A DNA stretch of 47,368 nucleotides from Novosphingobium beihaiense (GCF_022832375.1 NZ_JALHLG010000032.1:1-47368); one strand, 5' to 3'; shown: positions 27,154 to 37,531, numbered from the stretch's first letter. Notes: generated from the sequence alone by a model not told the origin. Made by a program: numbers and translations.

Positions 27154-28140
27154 TCAATGCACCCGGCCAGCCATGCCCGCACGCTCCATGCGACGGTACA
27201 TCGTCGCGCGGCCGATGCCGAGCAGGCGCGCCGCCGCCGCGACATTGCCGTTCGAGCGGGCCAACGCCTGGCGCAGCACCGCCCGCTCGCCGTCTTCGAA
27301 ACCGGCGGCATCGCCCTGCCCCATGACATCGGCCAGCGGGCGCGGGGCCAGCCGGGGGCCGGTGCCCAGGCCGAAATGCTTGCGGGCCACGCGCGTGGCC
27401 CCAATGACGAGGTCGTCCCGGTCCACCGCCAGCAAAGAGGGGCCGCTGCCGTGCTCTTCACCCGCCAGCACGATCCGCGCACTGGAGAAACGGCGGCAGA
27501 AATAGTCCCGCTCGATCGCGCGCGCGGCGTCCTTCACCAGCGCGGCGATCATCCCGGCCATGGCATCGCCATGCTCGGGCCGCGCGCTCGATACGTCGAG
27601 CGCGGCGACAAGACGGCCTTCGGGATCAAAAACCGGGGCATCCATGCACGAAACGCCGATGTTACGGCTGGCGAAATGTTCCTCGCGCAGGATCGCGACC
27701 GGGCGCCGTTCGACAAGGCAGGTGCCGATGCCGTTGGTTCCCTCCACCGCCTCGCTCCAGACGGCGCCGTTCACCAGGCCGATGGCATCGTAGAGCCCCG
27801 TTTCCGCCGCGCCCGAACGCGCTTCGAGCACCACTCCATCGACATCGGAAAGGATCACGCAGGCACCGGAACGCCCCACCGTGCCGAACAGACTGTCCAG
27901 CGCAGGCGCCGCCGCAGCGAGCAGTTCGCCCTTTCCGGCCCGCAGCGCCGCAAGTTCGCTGTCGTAGAGCCGTTCCTTGCGCCGGGCCCCCGAAGGATCG
28001 AGGCCATGGCGCAGGGCCGAGCGGCACCACGACGCCGCCACCGCCGATACCGCCGCCGCCTGCCCCGACTGCACCGTGTCGAGAACCTTGTCACTGTGGC
28101 TGGACCATTTGCCCATTGTCTGTCCGCTCCTCACCGCCAT
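27154..28140 (-). CDS. AcoR-type transcriptional regulator (GAF + Fis-type HTH, no AAA+ domain)
   Basis: 328 residues (an ATG nine codons in is an alternative start). The N-terminal segment SWCRSALRHGLDPSG, a GAF-like sensor (about 75-200, with WSEAVEGTNGIGTCL and RNIGVSCMDAPVFDPEGR), and a C-terminal Fis-type helix-turn-helix (about 285-325, SNGNVAAAARLLGIGRATMYRRM) match the AcoR group. The central sigma-54-activating AAA+ domain is absent: no GESGTGKE-type Walker A. It should therefore act on ordinary promoters. Relatives usually sit beside AldB-type aldehyde dehydrogenases; here the dehydrogenase is 25 kb away, across the capsule locus. A perfect palindrome 115 bp upstream is a candidate autoregulatory site. 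Confidence 0.82.
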   Translation of the reverse strand: MAVRSGQTMGKWSSHSDKVLDTVQSGQAAAVSAVAASWCRSALRHGLDPSGARRKERLYDSELAALRAGKGELLAAAAPALDSLFGTVGRSGACVILSDVDGVVLEARSGAAETGLYDAIGLVNGAVWSEAVEGTNGIGTCLVERRPVAILREEHFASRNIGVSCMDAPVFDPEGRLVAALDVSSARPEHGDAMAGMIAALVKDAARAIERDYFCRRFSSARIVLAGEEHGSGPSLLAVDRDDLVIGATRVARKHFGLGTGPRLAPRPLADVMGQGDAAGFEDGERAVLRQALARSNGNVAAAARLLGIGRATMYRRMERAGMAGRVH

Positions 28141-28254
28141 GCCGGTCTGATCTGCGTCGGTCTGATTGCCGAGAGTCGCCGGTCTTGTAGGTCTCTGTCG
28201 ATGCCCGCGCCTTGATACGGCGCAAGGGACGAAAAATCATGCCCTGCCTGCAAG

Positions 28255-28272
28255 TGTCCCGGAAACGGGACA
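28255..28272. promoter_or_regulatory. Candidate operator between the AcoR-type regulator and bioF
   Basis: TGTCCCGgaaaCGGGACA is a perfect 7-bp inverted repeat with a 4-nt spacer. It has the same outer bases (TGTC...GACA) and spacing as the palindrome upstream of aldB at 2920-2937. It lies in the divergent gap between the regulator and the biotin operon. Confidence 0.5.
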
Positions 28273-28391
28273 TGAGCTTGCCCGGTTTGTACCACACAGC
28301 GCATCGCGACGCGATCCTCCAGCGCAGCCGCCCCAAAGGATCGCCCATCGGCCATTGTCTCGGCGCGCGCCATGCCATACCGGCTGCGGCG

Positions 28392-29555
28392 ATGAACCGG
28401 CTCGATTCCCACCTTGCCGCCGCCCTTGCCCGGATCGACGCGGCCGGACAGCGGCGGACCCTGCGCCCGGCCGCGCTGGCACCGCACGGGCGGGTTCTGC
28501 GCGAAGGGCGCGAGCTCACCGACTTTTCCAGCAACGATTACCTCGGCCTTGCCCGCCATCCGCTGCTGATCGAGCGGGCCCGCGAATGGACAGCAGCCCA
28601 CGGCACCGGCTCGGGCGCCTCGCGGCTGGTGACGGGCACCAGTGAAGCGCATCTGGCGCTCGAAGCGCGCATCGCCGCGTTCAAGGGTACCGAGGCCGCG
28701 CTGATCTTCGCCAGCGGCTGGCAGGCCAATGCCGCGGTGATACCCGCGCTGCTCGCCGCCATGCCGGGCGCGGCCGTGTTCACCGACCGGCTGATCCACG
28801 CCTCCATGCACGCCGGGATCGCCATGGCCGGTGTGCGCCAGCACCGCTTCCGCCACAACGACCTCGATCACCTCGAAACGCTGCTGGCCGAAAAGGGCAA
28901 GGATGCTCCGGCGCGCCTGATCCTCACCGAAAGCGTCTTTTCGATGGACGGGGACCGGGCGGACATGCGCCGCCTTGCCGCGCTCGCCGAAGCCCACCAC
29001 GCCGCGCTGTTCGTGGACGAGGCCCACGCGACCGGCGTGCTCGGCCCCGAAGGCCGGGGGCTCAGCGCGGAAGTGCCGGGCGCCATAGACCTGATCATGG
29101 GCACCTTCAGCAAGGCGCTGGGCGGCTTCGGCGCCTATATCGCCGGTTCGCGGGTGCTGATCGACTATCTGGTCAATGCCGCGAGCGGCTTCATCTTCAC
29201 CACCGCGCCGCCGCCGGGCGTGCTGGGCGCCATCGACGCGGCGCTGGATCTCGTCCCCGGCATGGAGGCCGAGCGCGCGCATCTTGCCGCGCTGGGCACG
29301 CGCCTGCGCACCGGACTGGCCGCGCTGGGTCTGGACCATGGCGCGTCCTCCACCCAGATCGTGCCAGCCGTGATCGGCGCGGAAGCCGATGCCATGGCGC
29401 TCTCCGCCCGGCTGGAAGACGCCGGGTTCCTCGCTTCCGCCATCCGCCCGCCGACGGTCCCGCCTGGCACCAGCCGCCTGCGCATCGCCCTGCGCGCGGG
29501 CCATGCCGAGGCCGATATCGACGCGCTGCTGGCCGCCATCGGAGCGGCGCTGTGA
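28392..29555 (+). CDS. bioF: 8-amino-7-oxononanoate synthase
   Basis: 387 residues from the ATG at 28392, chosen because homologues begin near MNRLDSHLAAALARID; the frame is open to 28212 with unlikely sequence. A PLP enzyme that joins pimeloyl-ACP and L-alanine in biotin synthesis. Motifs: FSSNDYLGLARHP, GSGASRLVTGTSEAHLALE, FVDEAHATGVLG, and the PLP-lysine segment GTFSKALGGFGAY. First gene of an operon whose members mostly overlap by 4 bp; the next gene starts at GTGA over the stop. Confidence 0.95.
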   Translation: MNRLDSHLAAALARIDAAGQRRTLRPAALAPHGRVLREGRELTDFSSNDYLGLARHPLLIERAREWTAAHGTGSGASRLVTGTSEAHLALEARIAAFKGTEAALIFASGWQANAAVIPALLAAMPGAAVFTDRLIHASMHAGIAMAGVRQHRFRHNDLDHLETLLAEKGKDAPARLILTESVFSMDGDRADMRRLAALAEAHHAALFVDEAHATGVLGPEGRGLSAEVPGAIDLIMGTFSKALGGFGAYIAGSRVLIDYLVNAASGFIFTTAPPPGVLGAIDAALDLVPGMEAERAHLAALGTRLRTGLAALGLDHGASSTQIVPAVIGAEADAMALSARLEDAGFLASAIRPPTVPPGTSRLRIALRAGHAEADIDALLAAIGAAL

Positions 29556-30190
29556 AACTGCTCTTCGCCCACGGCTGGGGCTTCGACCGGCACTTCTGGG
29601 AACCGCTCGCCGCACTGCTGCCCGAATGGGAGCATGTGATCGACGACCGGGGCTACTTCGGCGCGCCGCTGACGCCTGCCATCGAGGGACCGTGCCTCGC
29701 CGTCACGCACAGCTTCGGCACCATGCGCGTGCTGGCCGATCCGCCGCCGGGGCTGATGGGGCTGGTGGCGATCAACGGCTTCGAGCGCTTCACCGCCCAG
29801 CCCCCGCAACCCACGCGCACCGGCAAGCCCGGCGTGCCGGTGCGCGTGGTGGACCGGATGCTGCGCCGCTTCGAAGCGGACCCGCGCGGCGTACTCGCCG
29901 AATTCCGCAAGACCTGCGGCTGCGAAGATCCGTTCGGCGAAATCGATCCCGAACCGCTCCACGCCGACCTGCTGCGCCTGCGCGATGCCCGCCCGCCCCT
30001 GCCGCGCGTGCCGGTGGTGGCGCTGAACGGCGGGCGCGATCCGCTGCTTCCCGCCGAAATGCGCGCAGACGCCTTCAGCGGCTGCGAGGTTCACCGGCTG
30101 GAGCACGAAACCGCCGGGCATCTCCTTCCGCGCGAAAACCCCGAACTCTGCGCACAGGCCGTGCAGGGTGCGGTGGCGGCCCTGGCATGA
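29552..30190 (+). CDS. Alpha/beta hydrolase, probable pimeloyl-ACP methyl ester esterase (BioH role)
   Basis: 212 residues from a GTG overlapping the bioF stop. The alpha/beta-hydrolase triad is visible: Ser54 in VTHSFGT, Asp163 in GGRDPLLP and His190 in TAGHLLP; the oxyanion-type HGW lies near residue 7. The nucleophile elbow has Thr instead of the first Gly of GxSxG. Between bioF and bioC, it is expected to free pimeloyl-ACP from its methyl ester, the job done by BioH, BioG, BioK or BioJ in other bacteria. It is shorter than BioH (about 256) and nearer BioG in length, but was not matched to one of these classes. Confidence 0.75.
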   Translation: MKLLFAHGWGFDRHFWEPLAALLPEWEHVIDDRGYFGAPLTPAIEGPCLAVTHSFGTMRVLADPPPGLMGLVAINGFERFTAQPPQPTRTGKPGVPVRVVDRMLRRFEADPRGVLAEFRKTCGCEDPFGEIDPEPLHADLLRLRDARPPLPRVPVVALNGGRDPLLPAEMRADAFSGCEVHRLEHETAGHLLPRENPELCAQAVQGAVAALA

Positions 30191-30942
30191 ACCGGCAGCG
30201 CGAACGGATCGCCCGGGCCTTTACCGGGGCGCGGGACTATGACCGGCACGCCCGCATCCAACGCGACGTAGCGCAGGCGCTGGCCGACCGCATTGCCGCC
30301 CAGCCCCTGCCAGATAACCCGCGCATTCTGGAGATCGGCTGCGGCACCGGCTTCCTCACCGAGGCCCTACAAGAGCGCGGGATCGGCGGCGAATGGCTCG
30401 TCACCGACATCTCCCCCGCCATGGTCGCGCGGTGCCGCGCGCGTCTCGGCGAAAGCGCCCGGCGCCGCTTTGCCGTGCTGGACGGCGAGCATGGAACGAT
30501 CGCGGGCGGCCCCTTCGATCTCATCTGCTCCAGCCTCGCCCTGCAGTGGTTCGATGATGCCCCCGCCGCGCTGCGGCGCCTCTGCGGGCATCTGGCACCC
30601 GGCGGGCATTGCCTTGTCACCACACTGGGCCCCGGCAGCTTCCGCGAATGGCGCACAGCGCACGAAACGCAAGGGCTGACGGCAGGAACGCCCGCCTTCG
30701 CCCCGGTGGAAGCCTTCGCCGCGCTCGAACCCGAAGCGCTGACCGTCGAGCATCTGATCGAACATCATAGCGATGCCCGCGCCTTCCTCCATGCGGTGAA
30801 AGCCATCGGCGCGGGCACCTCGCAGCCGGGACACCGCCCGCTGTCCCCCCGCGAGTTGCGCGGCGTGATGGCCGCCTTCGAACGCGGCGGGTGCGATGTT
30901 ACATACGAGGCCGTGACCTGCCACCTGCAACGCGCTAGGTGA
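30187..30942 (+). CDS. bioC: Malonyl-ACP O-methyltransferase
   Basis: 251 residues from the ATG at 30187, which overlaps the preceding stop (ATGA). It methylates malonyl-ACP so that fatty-acid synthesis can build pimeloyl-ACP. An N-terminal [18 protein letters not shown] is typical of BioC. The SAM-binding motif [24 protein letters not shown] and [10 protein letters not shown] follow. bioD starts 8 bp later. Confidence 0.92.
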   Translation: MNRQRERIARAFTGARDYDRHARIQRDVAQALADRIAAQPLPDNPRILEIGCGTGFLTEALQERGIGGEWLVTDISPAMVARCRARLGESARRRFAVLDGEHGTIAGGPFDLICSSLALQWFDDAPAALRRLCGHLAPGGHCLVTTLGPGSFREWRTAHETQGLTAGTPAFAPVEAFAALEPEALTVEHLIEHHSDARAFLHAVKAIGAGTSQPGHRPLSPRELRGVMAAFERGGCDVTYEAVTCHLQRAR

Positions 30943-30949
30943 CGCGGCC

Positions 30950-31585
30950 ATGACTTCCCCTACGATTATCGTCACCGGCACGGACACCGGCATCGGCAAG
31001 ACCGTGTTCGCCGCCGCGCTCGCGGGCGCGCTGGGCGCCTGTTACTGGAAACCCATACAAGCCGGGATCGAGGATGACGGCACCGACGCGCAGCGCATTG
31101 CCCGGCTGGCCGATCTGCCTTGCGAGCAAGTCCTGCCCGAGACCTATTGCCTCGCCACCCCCTGCTCCCCCCACCTCGCCGCCGAAATCGACGGTGTCGC
31201 CATCGATCCCAGGCGCCTCGCGCTGCCGCAAGTCGATGGCCCGCTGGTGGTGGAAGGCGCAGGCGGCGTGCTGGTGCCGATCAGCCGCACGGAGACTTAT
31301 GCCGACCAGTTCGCCCGCTGGGGCAAGCCGGTGGTGCTGGCCGCGCGCACCACGCTCGGCACCATCAACCACACGCTGCTCTCGATCGAGGCACTGCGTG
31401 CGCGCGGCGTGCCGCTGCTCGGCGTGGCCTTCATCGGCGATCCGGTCGAGGACAGCGAGGCGACCATCTGCGCCATGGGGCAGGTCAAGCGCCTCGGCCG
31501 CCTGCCGCTGATCGATCCACTAACGCCCCGCGCCCTGCGCAACGCGTTTGCCGCGCATTTCCGGCTGGAGGACTTCACCGCATGA
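30950..31585 (+). CDS. bioD: Dethiobiotin synthetase
   Basis: 211 residues, standard length. It closes the ureido ring of dethiobiotin using ATP and CO2. Phosphate-binding [17 protein letters not shown] at the N-terminus, KPIQAG, and [13 protein letters not shown] are the family motifs. Its stop overlaps the bioA start (ATGA). Confidence 0.94.
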   Translation: MTSPTIIVTGTDTGIGKTVFAAALAGALGACYWKPIQAGIEDDGTDAQRIARLADLPCEQVLPETYCLATPCSPHLAAEIDGVAIDPRRLALPQVDGPLVVEGAGGVLVPISRTETYADQFARWGKPVVLAARTTLGTINHTLLSIEALRARGVPLLGVAFIGDPVEDSEATICAMGQVKRLGRLPLIDPLTPRALRNAFAAHFRLEDFTA

Positions 31586-32835
31586 CATCGTCCGTATGGC
31601 ACCCCTTCACCCAGCATGGGCTGGGCGAACCGATCCCGCTGGTCGAGCGCGCCGAGGGCGCCCTGCTCCACACGGCGGACGGGCAGACGGTGATCGATGC
31701 GATCTCCTCGTGGTGGGTGACGACGCACGGGCACTGCCACCCGAAGATCATGGCCGCCATCGCGCAGCAGGCACAGAAACTCGATCAGGTGATCTTCGCA
31801 GGCTGGACTCACCAGCCCGCCGAAGAGGTAGCGGCGGGCCTGCGCGCGATCATGCCGGAAAGCCTGACGCGGGTGTTCTTCTCCGATTCCGGCTCCACCT
31901 GCGTCGAAGTCGCGCTGAAGATGGCTCTGGGTTACTGGCACGCGCGCGGCGAAGGGCGCCACCGCATCGTGGTGATGGAGCACAGCTACCACGGCGACAC
32001 CATCGGCACGATGTCGGTAGGCGAACGCGGCGTGTTCAATCAGGCTTACGAACCGCTGCTGTTCGACGTGGGCCGCATCCCCTATCCCGCACCGGGCGCG
32101 GAGCAGGACACGCTCGATGCGCTGGAGGCATACTGCAAAGCGCCGGATACCGCCGCGCTGATCGTCGAGCCGCTGGTGCTGGGCGCGGGCGGGATGCTGT
32201 TCTATTCCGCCGAAACGCTCGCCGCGATGCACGCAATCTGCGCCCGCTACGGCGTGCTGTTCATTGCCGACGAAGTGATGACCGGCTGGGGCCGCACCGG
32301 CACGCTGCTCGCTTGCGAGCAGGCAGGCGTGGTCCCCGATATCCTGTGCCTGTCCAAGGGCCTGACCGGCGGCTCGATGCCGCTCGCCGTCACCATGGCG
32401 AGCGAGCCCATTTTCGAGGCGCACTGGTCCACCGACCGCGCGCGGATGTTCTTCCACTCCTCCAGCTACACCGCCAACCCGCTCGCCTGCGCCGCGGCCA
32501 GCGCCAACCTTACGATCTGGCGCGAGGAACCGGTGCGCGAACGCATCACCACGCTCGCCGCGAAACAGGCCGCATGGCTGGAGAAGCTCGGCCAGTTCTG
32601 CCACTTCGACAACCCGCGCCAGCGCGGCACGATCGCCGCACTGGACCTGCGCACCAGCGGCGCCGGCGGTTATCTCGACACCCTCGCCCCCCGCTTGATG
32701 GCCTTCTTCCGCGAACGCGGCGTGCTGCTGCGTCCGCTGGGGAACACGGTTTATGTGATGCCGCCGTATTGCATTACGGATGAGCAGCTTGGGGACGTGT
32801 GGAACGCGATTGGCGAGGCGGTGATTTCGGGGTGA
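31582..32835 (+). CDS. bioA: Adenosylmethionine-8-amino-7-oxononanoate aminotransferase
   Basis: 417 residues from the ATG at 31582 overlapping the bioD stop. A class-III PLP aminotransferase using SAM as amino donor. Motifs: [67 protein letters not shown] and the PLP-lysine segment CLSKGLTGG. Last gene of the operon; no bioB occurs in the window. Confidence 0.95.
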   Translation: MTSSVWHPFTQHGLGEPIPLVERAEGALLHTADGQTVIDAISSWWVTTHGHCHPKIMAAIAQQAQKLDQVIFAGWTHQPAEEVAAGLRAIMPESLTRVFFSDSGSTCVEVALKMALGYWHARGEGRHRIVVMEHSYHGDTIGTMSVGERGVFNQAYEPLLFDVGRIPYPAPGAEQDTLDALEAYCKAPDTAALIVEPLVLGAGGMLFYSAETLAAMHAICARYGVLFIADEVMTGWGRTGTLLACEQAGVVPDILCLSKGLTGGSMPLAVTMASEPIFEAHWSTDRARMFFHSSSYTANPLACAAASANLTIWREEPVRERITTLAAKQAAWLEKLGQFCHFDNPRQRGTIAALDLRTSGAGGYLDTLAPRLMAFFRERGVLLRPLGNTVYVMPPYCITDEQLGDVWNAIGEAVISG

Positions 32836-33117
32836 GGGGACACAAGGGCTGGTTTTGCGCCATTGTCGGTCATTCCGCCAACCGGAAGAATATCCCGGAA
32901 GCGGACATTGCTAAGCCTCTGCACGGAGGAGCTTTAAACGTTAGCTATAGGGCGCGTTTGGGGCTCAATTACATGGCTGCGCGGCCAAATATGTCAGCAT
33001 TCCTGCGAACTCACCGGCTGACAACGAGGGCAAGTGCTTCATGCCGGGGGAAAGGATTGGCTGCTCCACGGCAATCGCTCGCCTAGCCCCCGTTACATCC
33101 TCCACGGCCCGTAAGCT

Positions 33118-34575
33118 CTATCGGCCGCAGCACTTTTTGTACTTCAGGCCAGAGCCACAGACGCATAGTTCGTTTCTTCCTACTTTGGCGCGTGCTTTGG
33201 GTTTCGCAGTCGCCCTCGGAAACTCCGAGATCGTCTGTTTGCTCGCCTGCATTTGCGGTGTCCGGAAAAATCTCAGCTCCTTATTAGCCTCCTCGTAGTA
33301 GGCCTGTCGCTCTGCATTCCATTCCTCAAATTCCATCAAAAGCAAATCTTCGGAATTTGTTTTGCCCGCGAACTTCGGCGCGTCAGTCGCAATGCCGATC
33401 ACTCTCTTAATAGTCGGCATTCTGAGCTTCGCAGCGCCACACGCTATCTCAAGCATGCCGGAACGTACCTCCCGATAGGTCTCTGAGTTTCGGAGATCAT
33501 TTGAAGCTTTGAGCTGGAGGAACACGTACACCATACCTTCGTAGAATGAGGGCATCAGCGAGACGTTACGAACCACTGGCTCATCAGATTCCGGGAAGTT
33601 TCTTATCGACTTCAGCATGAAGTCCGAAAGGCCCCGCCGGGAAAAACGCGGCTCCATGGCCATGAAATGCAAGGCGCTCTTGCCGTGGAAAGGCTTGCTG
33701 TTTCCGCCGAGCACACCCTTGAGCGCGTTGTTGGACGTGATCTGTAGCAAGCGATCCCAGAAATACGAAGTTTGGTTCGCCGCTTTCCGCCGCGCATATG
33801 GCTCGCTGCGCTCAAAATCGAACCACTCGCCTTCGCCGATATGAACCGTATCGAACGCGTCGAGCGTACCGATCATATGGCGGTTTTTCTTCTCATCAAA
33901 ATTGAGAAAGTAGTGCGCGATGACATCTTCCTCCCCGCAATACGATAGGGCGTGACGCTGAATCGCTTCGAGTTTTGCATCCAGATAAGCCGTGAAATCG
34001 AAGATCGTATCGAGTTCGGTCAGGGCGATTTCCAGATTCTCGGTATCGAGAATGTGGACGGGATGTTTCCGATCAATCTGCACGAAAAACGGGTGATCGA
34101 GCCGCTCGTCTTTCTCCTCGTAGGAGATCGCCAAGCTACCCGAAACGTTTGCCGAAGAAGCTCGCTTGCAAGCGTCTTTCACGCCATGCGCAATAACGAT
34201 CTTATGACACCGCACCTGGCCTGGATCGATAGGAATAGGAAATGGCTGTTTCTTCTGAGGATCCAGATAGATCGATCGCCCGGAGCGAATGTACCTCTCC
34301 GCGCCGTGGGCGGTGGCAACCTGCTTGTCGATGACTTCCTTGCGCCAGCGCTTCCAAGCCAGATCAACGTCTTCTGGATTTTTGTCAAATCTCCGATTTT
34401 CTCGGTCGAAGAAAATCAGGACGTCATTCTGAAAGACGACGAGCAGGTCGCACAGTTCTTTTCCATCGTCGCGGCACGGATTAGGATAACTCCAAAGGCG
34501 CAAAAAGGTGCGGTCGCACAATTCCGCCAATAGCCGCTCAGTGGGCGATACACCTTCAGATTTTAAGATGGCCAT
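33118..34575 (-). CDS. SEC-C motif protein with PD-(D/E)XK-nuclease-like N-terminus
   Basis: 485 residues, visibly lower in GC than its neighbours and isolated between the biotin and ahp operons, which suggests acquisition by transfer. The C-terminal 20 residues are a SEC-C zinc-binding motif (CVCGSG then KKCC; Cys471, 473, 482, 483). The N-terminal segment GKELCDLLVVFQNDVLIFFD (about 39-57), ending in DRE rather than the usual DK, resembles the core of restriction-endonuclease-like folds seen in uncharacterised proteins, some of them defence-associated. The middle 300 residues match nothing I recognise. A defence function is a hypothesis only. Confidence 0.65.
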   Translation of the reverse strand: MAILKSEGVSPTERLLAELCDRTFLRLWSYPNPCRDDGKELCDLLVVFQNDVLIFFDRENRRFDKNPEDVDLAWKRWRKEVIDKQVATAHGAERYIRSGRSIYLDPQKKQPFPIPIDPGQVRCHKIVIAHGVKDACKRASSANVSGSLAISYEEKDERLDHPFFVQIDRKHPVHILDTENLEIALTELDTIFDFTAYLDAKLEAIQRHALSYCGEEDVIAHYFLNFDEKKNRHMIGTLDAFDTVHIGEGEWFDFERSEPYARRKAANQTSYFWDRLLQITSNNALKGVLGGNSKPFHGKSALHFMAMEPRFSRRGLSDFMLKSIRNFPESDEPVVRNVSLMPSFYEGMVYVFLQLKASNDLRNSETYREVRSGMLEIACGAAKLRMPTIKRVIGIATDAPKFAGKTNSEDLLLMEFEEWNAERQAYYEEANKELRFFRTPQMQASKQTISEFPRATAKPKARAKVGRNELCVCGSGLKYKKCCGR

Positions 34576-35244
34576 GGCGGATCATATCACGGCTGGAACG
34601 GCACGTTCCAAAAATTACGGCATACATATCGGAAACGAAAGCAACTTTATCGCTGATTGGTGTCCTGCGCGATGGAGCTGCATTCTAGACTGCCCCTGCG
34701 AGCAGCGTAGGCAAGGTTGCGTAGGCTGAACGTCTGTTCGCTACTCACGGAGCTCGAAAGCCGCCAGTCTGCAACCGGCCCATTCAAGCCATCGTGCATC
34801 CCAGCACGCCGAACTTGCTTCGCCAGCGTCATAGCGCTCCAAACTTTCCTACATCGCCATCGCCTGACACACTGCGCGCGGCATCCGTTTGCCCCGCTCC
34901 TTGAACCGTTCATCCTTCTCGTGAAATCCACGTCCTTGCGGCGTGAAGTTCCGAGCCATGCAAGTGTATGGAAAATAGCGGTTTCCTGAAAATAACCTCA
35001 TGGCCCATGTGGATGAAGTTCGAAAACTTCGCACGGCTCCGCACAGTGCGCGCGCCAGCGCTCATCCGCGAACATGCCTCCATGCCGCACGGGAGACACA
35101 TCTTATCGGCGAATTCGCACAATCCATCGTCGACTGATCGCCTAATTCGATCAAGCCAATCGATTCATCGCGCTACAAATCGTCACGCAGCGCGCCTATC
35201 TCCCTCTTCGTCAGTTCAACACCCAATCGAGGGAGCATACGACC
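34576..35244. other. 669-bp intergenic region upstream of ahpC
   Basis: No convincing gene on either strand. It contains the promoters of the minus-strand SEC-C gene (left) and of ahpC (right). A GAGGGAG ribosome site lies about 12 bases before the ahpC ATG. Peroxide-responsive control (OxyR type) is expected, but no site could be identified with confidence. Confidence 0.5.
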
Positions 35245-35808
35245 ATGGGTATCATCGGCAGCAGCATCAAGCCGTTCAAGAACACCGCATTCCAGGCGGG
35301 CAAGGACTTCTTCGACGTCACCGAAAAGGACATCGAAGGCAAGTGGGCCGTGTTCTTCTTCTATCCGGCCGACTTCACGTTCGTCTGCCCGACCGAGCTG
35401 GAAGACCTCGCCGACCAGTACGCAACGCTGCAGGGCCTGGGCGTGGAAGTCTTCGGCGTGTCGACCGACACCCATTTCTGCCACAAGGCCTGGCACGACA
35501 CCTCGGACAAGATCGCCAAGTGCACTTATCCGTTCCTCGGCGACCAGAACCACGAGCTGTCGAACAACTTCGGCGTGCTGCGTGATGCCGGCCTTGCCGA
35601 CCGCGCCACGTTCGTGATCGATCCGGACGGCGTGATCCAGCTCATGGAAATCACCCCCGAGGGCGTGGGCCGCAATGCCGCCGAACTCGTCCGCAAGATC
35701 AAGGCTGCCAAGTACTGGCGCGAACACCCCGGCCAGGTTTGCCCGGCGAAGTGGGAAGAAGGCGAAGAGACCCTCGCTCCCTCCCTCGACCTCGTCGGCA
35801 AACTCTGA
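35245..35808 (+). CDS. ahpC: Alkyl hydroperoxide reductase, peroxiredoxin subunit
   Basis: 187 residues, as in E. coli AhpC. It reduces hydrogen peroxide and organic hydroperoxides. The peroxidatic Cys48 is in FTFVCPTE and the resolving Cys166 in [10 protein letters not shown], so it is a typical two-cysteine enzyme. Its reductase AhpF is encoded 133 bp downstream, with three strong hairpins between the two. Confidence 0.97.
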   Translation: MGIIGSSIKPFKNTAFQAGKDFFDVTEKDIEGKWAVFFFYPADFTFVCPTELEDLADQYATLQGLGVEVFGVSTDTHFCHKAWHDTSDKIAKCTYPFLGDQNHELSNNFGVLRDAGLADRATFVIDPDGVIQLMEITPEGVGRNAAELVRKIKAAKYWREHPGQVCPAKWEEGEETLAPSLDLVGKL

Positions 35809-35813
35809 GCCTC

Positions 35814-35902
35814 CTCTCGGGTCGCTCCGAGAGCAGTGGTCCCTGGGACCACTGACGGCGCGGCCCGGGGCTAGCCCCCCACTCCCCCTCAGCCCCGGGC
35901 CG
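35814..35902 (+). promoter_or_regulatory. Cluster of three hairpins between ahpC and ahpF
   Basis: Three consecutive perfect inverted repeats: CTCTCGG/CCGAGAG (35814-35833), CAGTGGTCCC-t-GGGACCACTG (35834-35854) and CGGCCCGGGGCT/AGCCCCGGGCCG (35861-35902). None is followed by a T run. They probably stabilise the ahpC message or attenuate read-through into ahpF. Confidence 0.5.
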
Positions 35903-35941
35903 CCACTCGTTCCAACCCGATTTACGACACAGGATTTTGAA

Positions 35942-37531
35942 ATGCTCGACGCCAACCTGAAGCAACAGCTCTCGCAATATCTCGCCATGCTGCGCGAGCC
36001 GATCGAGCTCGCCGCCTCGCTTGGCGGCGATCCGAAGTCGGCCGAAACCCGCGAACTGCTCGAAACGATCGCCGGTCTGTCCGACAAGGTGGGCGTGCGG
36101 TTCGACGGCGACAGCGCCCGCAAGCCCTCCTTCACCATTGCCGCCAAGGCCCGCCCCGAAGCCGAAGTGCGCTTCGCCGGGGTGCCGATGGGGCATGAAT
36201 TCACCTCGCTGGTGCTCGCCCTGCTCTGGGCAGGCGGCCATCCGCCGAAGGTTTCCGATGAAGTACTCGAACAGATCGCCGCGCTGGACGGCGAGATGAA
36301 TTTCGAGATGTTCTTCTCGCTCTCCTGCCACAACTGCCCCGACGTGGTGCAGGCGCTGACGCTGATCGCACTGAAGAACCCGAAGGCCAAGGTCACGCTG
36401 ATCGAAGGCGGCGCCTATCAGGCCGAAGTGGACGAACGCGGCGTGATGGCCGTGCCTGCCACGTTCCTCAACGGCGAGATGTGGGCCTCGGGCAAGATCA
36501 GCCTCGAAGAGATCCTCGCCAAGCTGGATACCGGTGCGGCGGCCAAGGCGGCCGCCAAGCTGGCCGAAAAGAAGCCGTTCGAAGTGCTGGTAATCGGCGG
36601 CGGCCCCGCCGGAGCCTCGGCCGCGATCTACACCGCGCGCAAGGGCTTCAGCACAGGCATTGCGGCTGAACGCTTCGGCGGGCAGGTACAGGACACGATG
36701 GGCATCGAGAACTTCATCTCGGTCCCCTACACCGAAGGCCCCAAGCTGGCGGGCGCGCTGGAAACCCACGTCAAGGAATACGACATCGACGTGATGAACC
36801 TGCTGCGCGCCGAAAAGCTGATCCCGGCCAAGGCGGTGGGCGGCTATCACGAAGTGGTGTTCGAGAACGGCGCCTCGCTGAAGGCCCGCAGCCTCGTCCT
36901 CTCCACCGGCGCGCGCTGGCGCAACCTCGGCGTGCCGGGCGAGGCCGAGTACCAGACCAAGGGCGTGGCCTATTGCCCGCACTGCGACGGCCCGCTGTTC
37001 AAGGGCAAGCGCGTGGCGGTGATCGGCGGCGGCAACTCGGGCGTCGAGGCGGCGATCGACCTTGCCAATATCGTCGGCCATGTGACGCTGATCGAGTTCG
37101 ACTCGCAGCTGCGCGCCGATCAGGTGCTGCAGGACAAGCTGCGCTCGTTCGCCAATGTCGATATCATCGTCTCGGCCCAGACCACCGAAGTCACCGGCGA
37201 CGGCGAGAAGGTGAACGGCCTCAGTTACAAGGACCGTGAAAGCGGCGCGGAACACCATGTCGAGCTGGAAGGTGTGTTCGTCCAGATCGGCCTGGTGCCC
37301 AACACCGAATGGCTGAAGGACAGCGGCGTCGAACTCACCGGGCGCGGCGAGATCGTGATCGACGAGAAGGCCGCGACCAACCTGCCCGGCGTCTTCGCGG
37401 CGGGCGATGCGACCACGGTGCCTTACAAGCAGATCATTATCTCGATGGGGGAAGGCGCCAAGGCCGCGCTGTCGGCCTTCGATTACCTGATCCGCAACGA
37501 GGCTCCGGCGGAAATCGCCCAGGCGGCGTAA
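35942..37531 (+). CDS. ahpF: Alkyl hydroperoxide reductase, flavoprotein subunit
   Basis: 529 residues from the ATG at 35942; the open frame further left overlaps ahpC and is rejected. It passes electrons from NADH through FAD and two disulfides to AhpC. N-terminal thioredoxin-like domains carry CHNCPD; the FAD site is [22 protein letters not shown] site [18 protein letters not shown]; the second redox pair is CPHCDG; the C-terminal [15 protein letters not shown] is the FAD flavin-contact motif. Confidence 0.97.
   Translation: MLDANLKQQLSQYLAMLREPIELAASLGGDPKSAETRELLETIAGLSDKVGVRFDGDSARKPSFTIAAKARPEAEVRFAGVPMGHEFTSLVLALLWAGGHPPKVSDEVLEQIAALDGEMNFEMFFSLSCHNCPDVVQALTLIALKNPKAKVTLIEGGAYQAEVDERGVMAVPATFLNGEMWASGKISLEEILAKLDTGAAAKAAAKLAEKKPFEVLVIGGGPAGASAAIYTARKGFSTGIAAERFGGQVQDTMGIENFISVPYTEGPKLAGALETHVKEYDIDVMNLLRAEKLIPAKAVGGYHEVVFENGASLKARSLVLSTGARWRNLGVPGEAEYQTKGVAYCPHCDGPLFKGKRVAVIGGGNSGVEAAIDLANIVGHVTLIEFDSQLRADQVLQDKLRSFANVDIIVSAQTTEVTGDGEKVNGLSYKDRESGAEHHVELEGVFVQIGLVPNTEWLKDSGVELTGRGEIVIDEKAATNLPGVFAAGDATTVPYKQIIISMGEGAKAALSAFDYLIRNEAPAEIAQAA

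Noticed and set aside
27154..28140. Sigma-54 enhancer-binding activator
   Set aside because: The AAA+ domain and its Walker A are absent, so sigma-54 activation is not expected; no -24/-12 promoter was seen upstream of aldB.
28131..29615. 494-codon open frame opposite bioF
   Set aside because: Explained by GC-rich third positions of bioF; repetitive Arg/Gly/Ala composition.
35140..35170. Possible OxyR site (ATTCGATCAAGCCAATCGAT) upstream of ahpC
   Set aside because: Partial symmetry only; it does not fit the ATAG-N7-CTAT spacing well enough to call.
35699..37258. 519-codon open frame antisense to ahpF
   Set aside because: Shadow of the ahpF codon pattern; no recognisable protein features.
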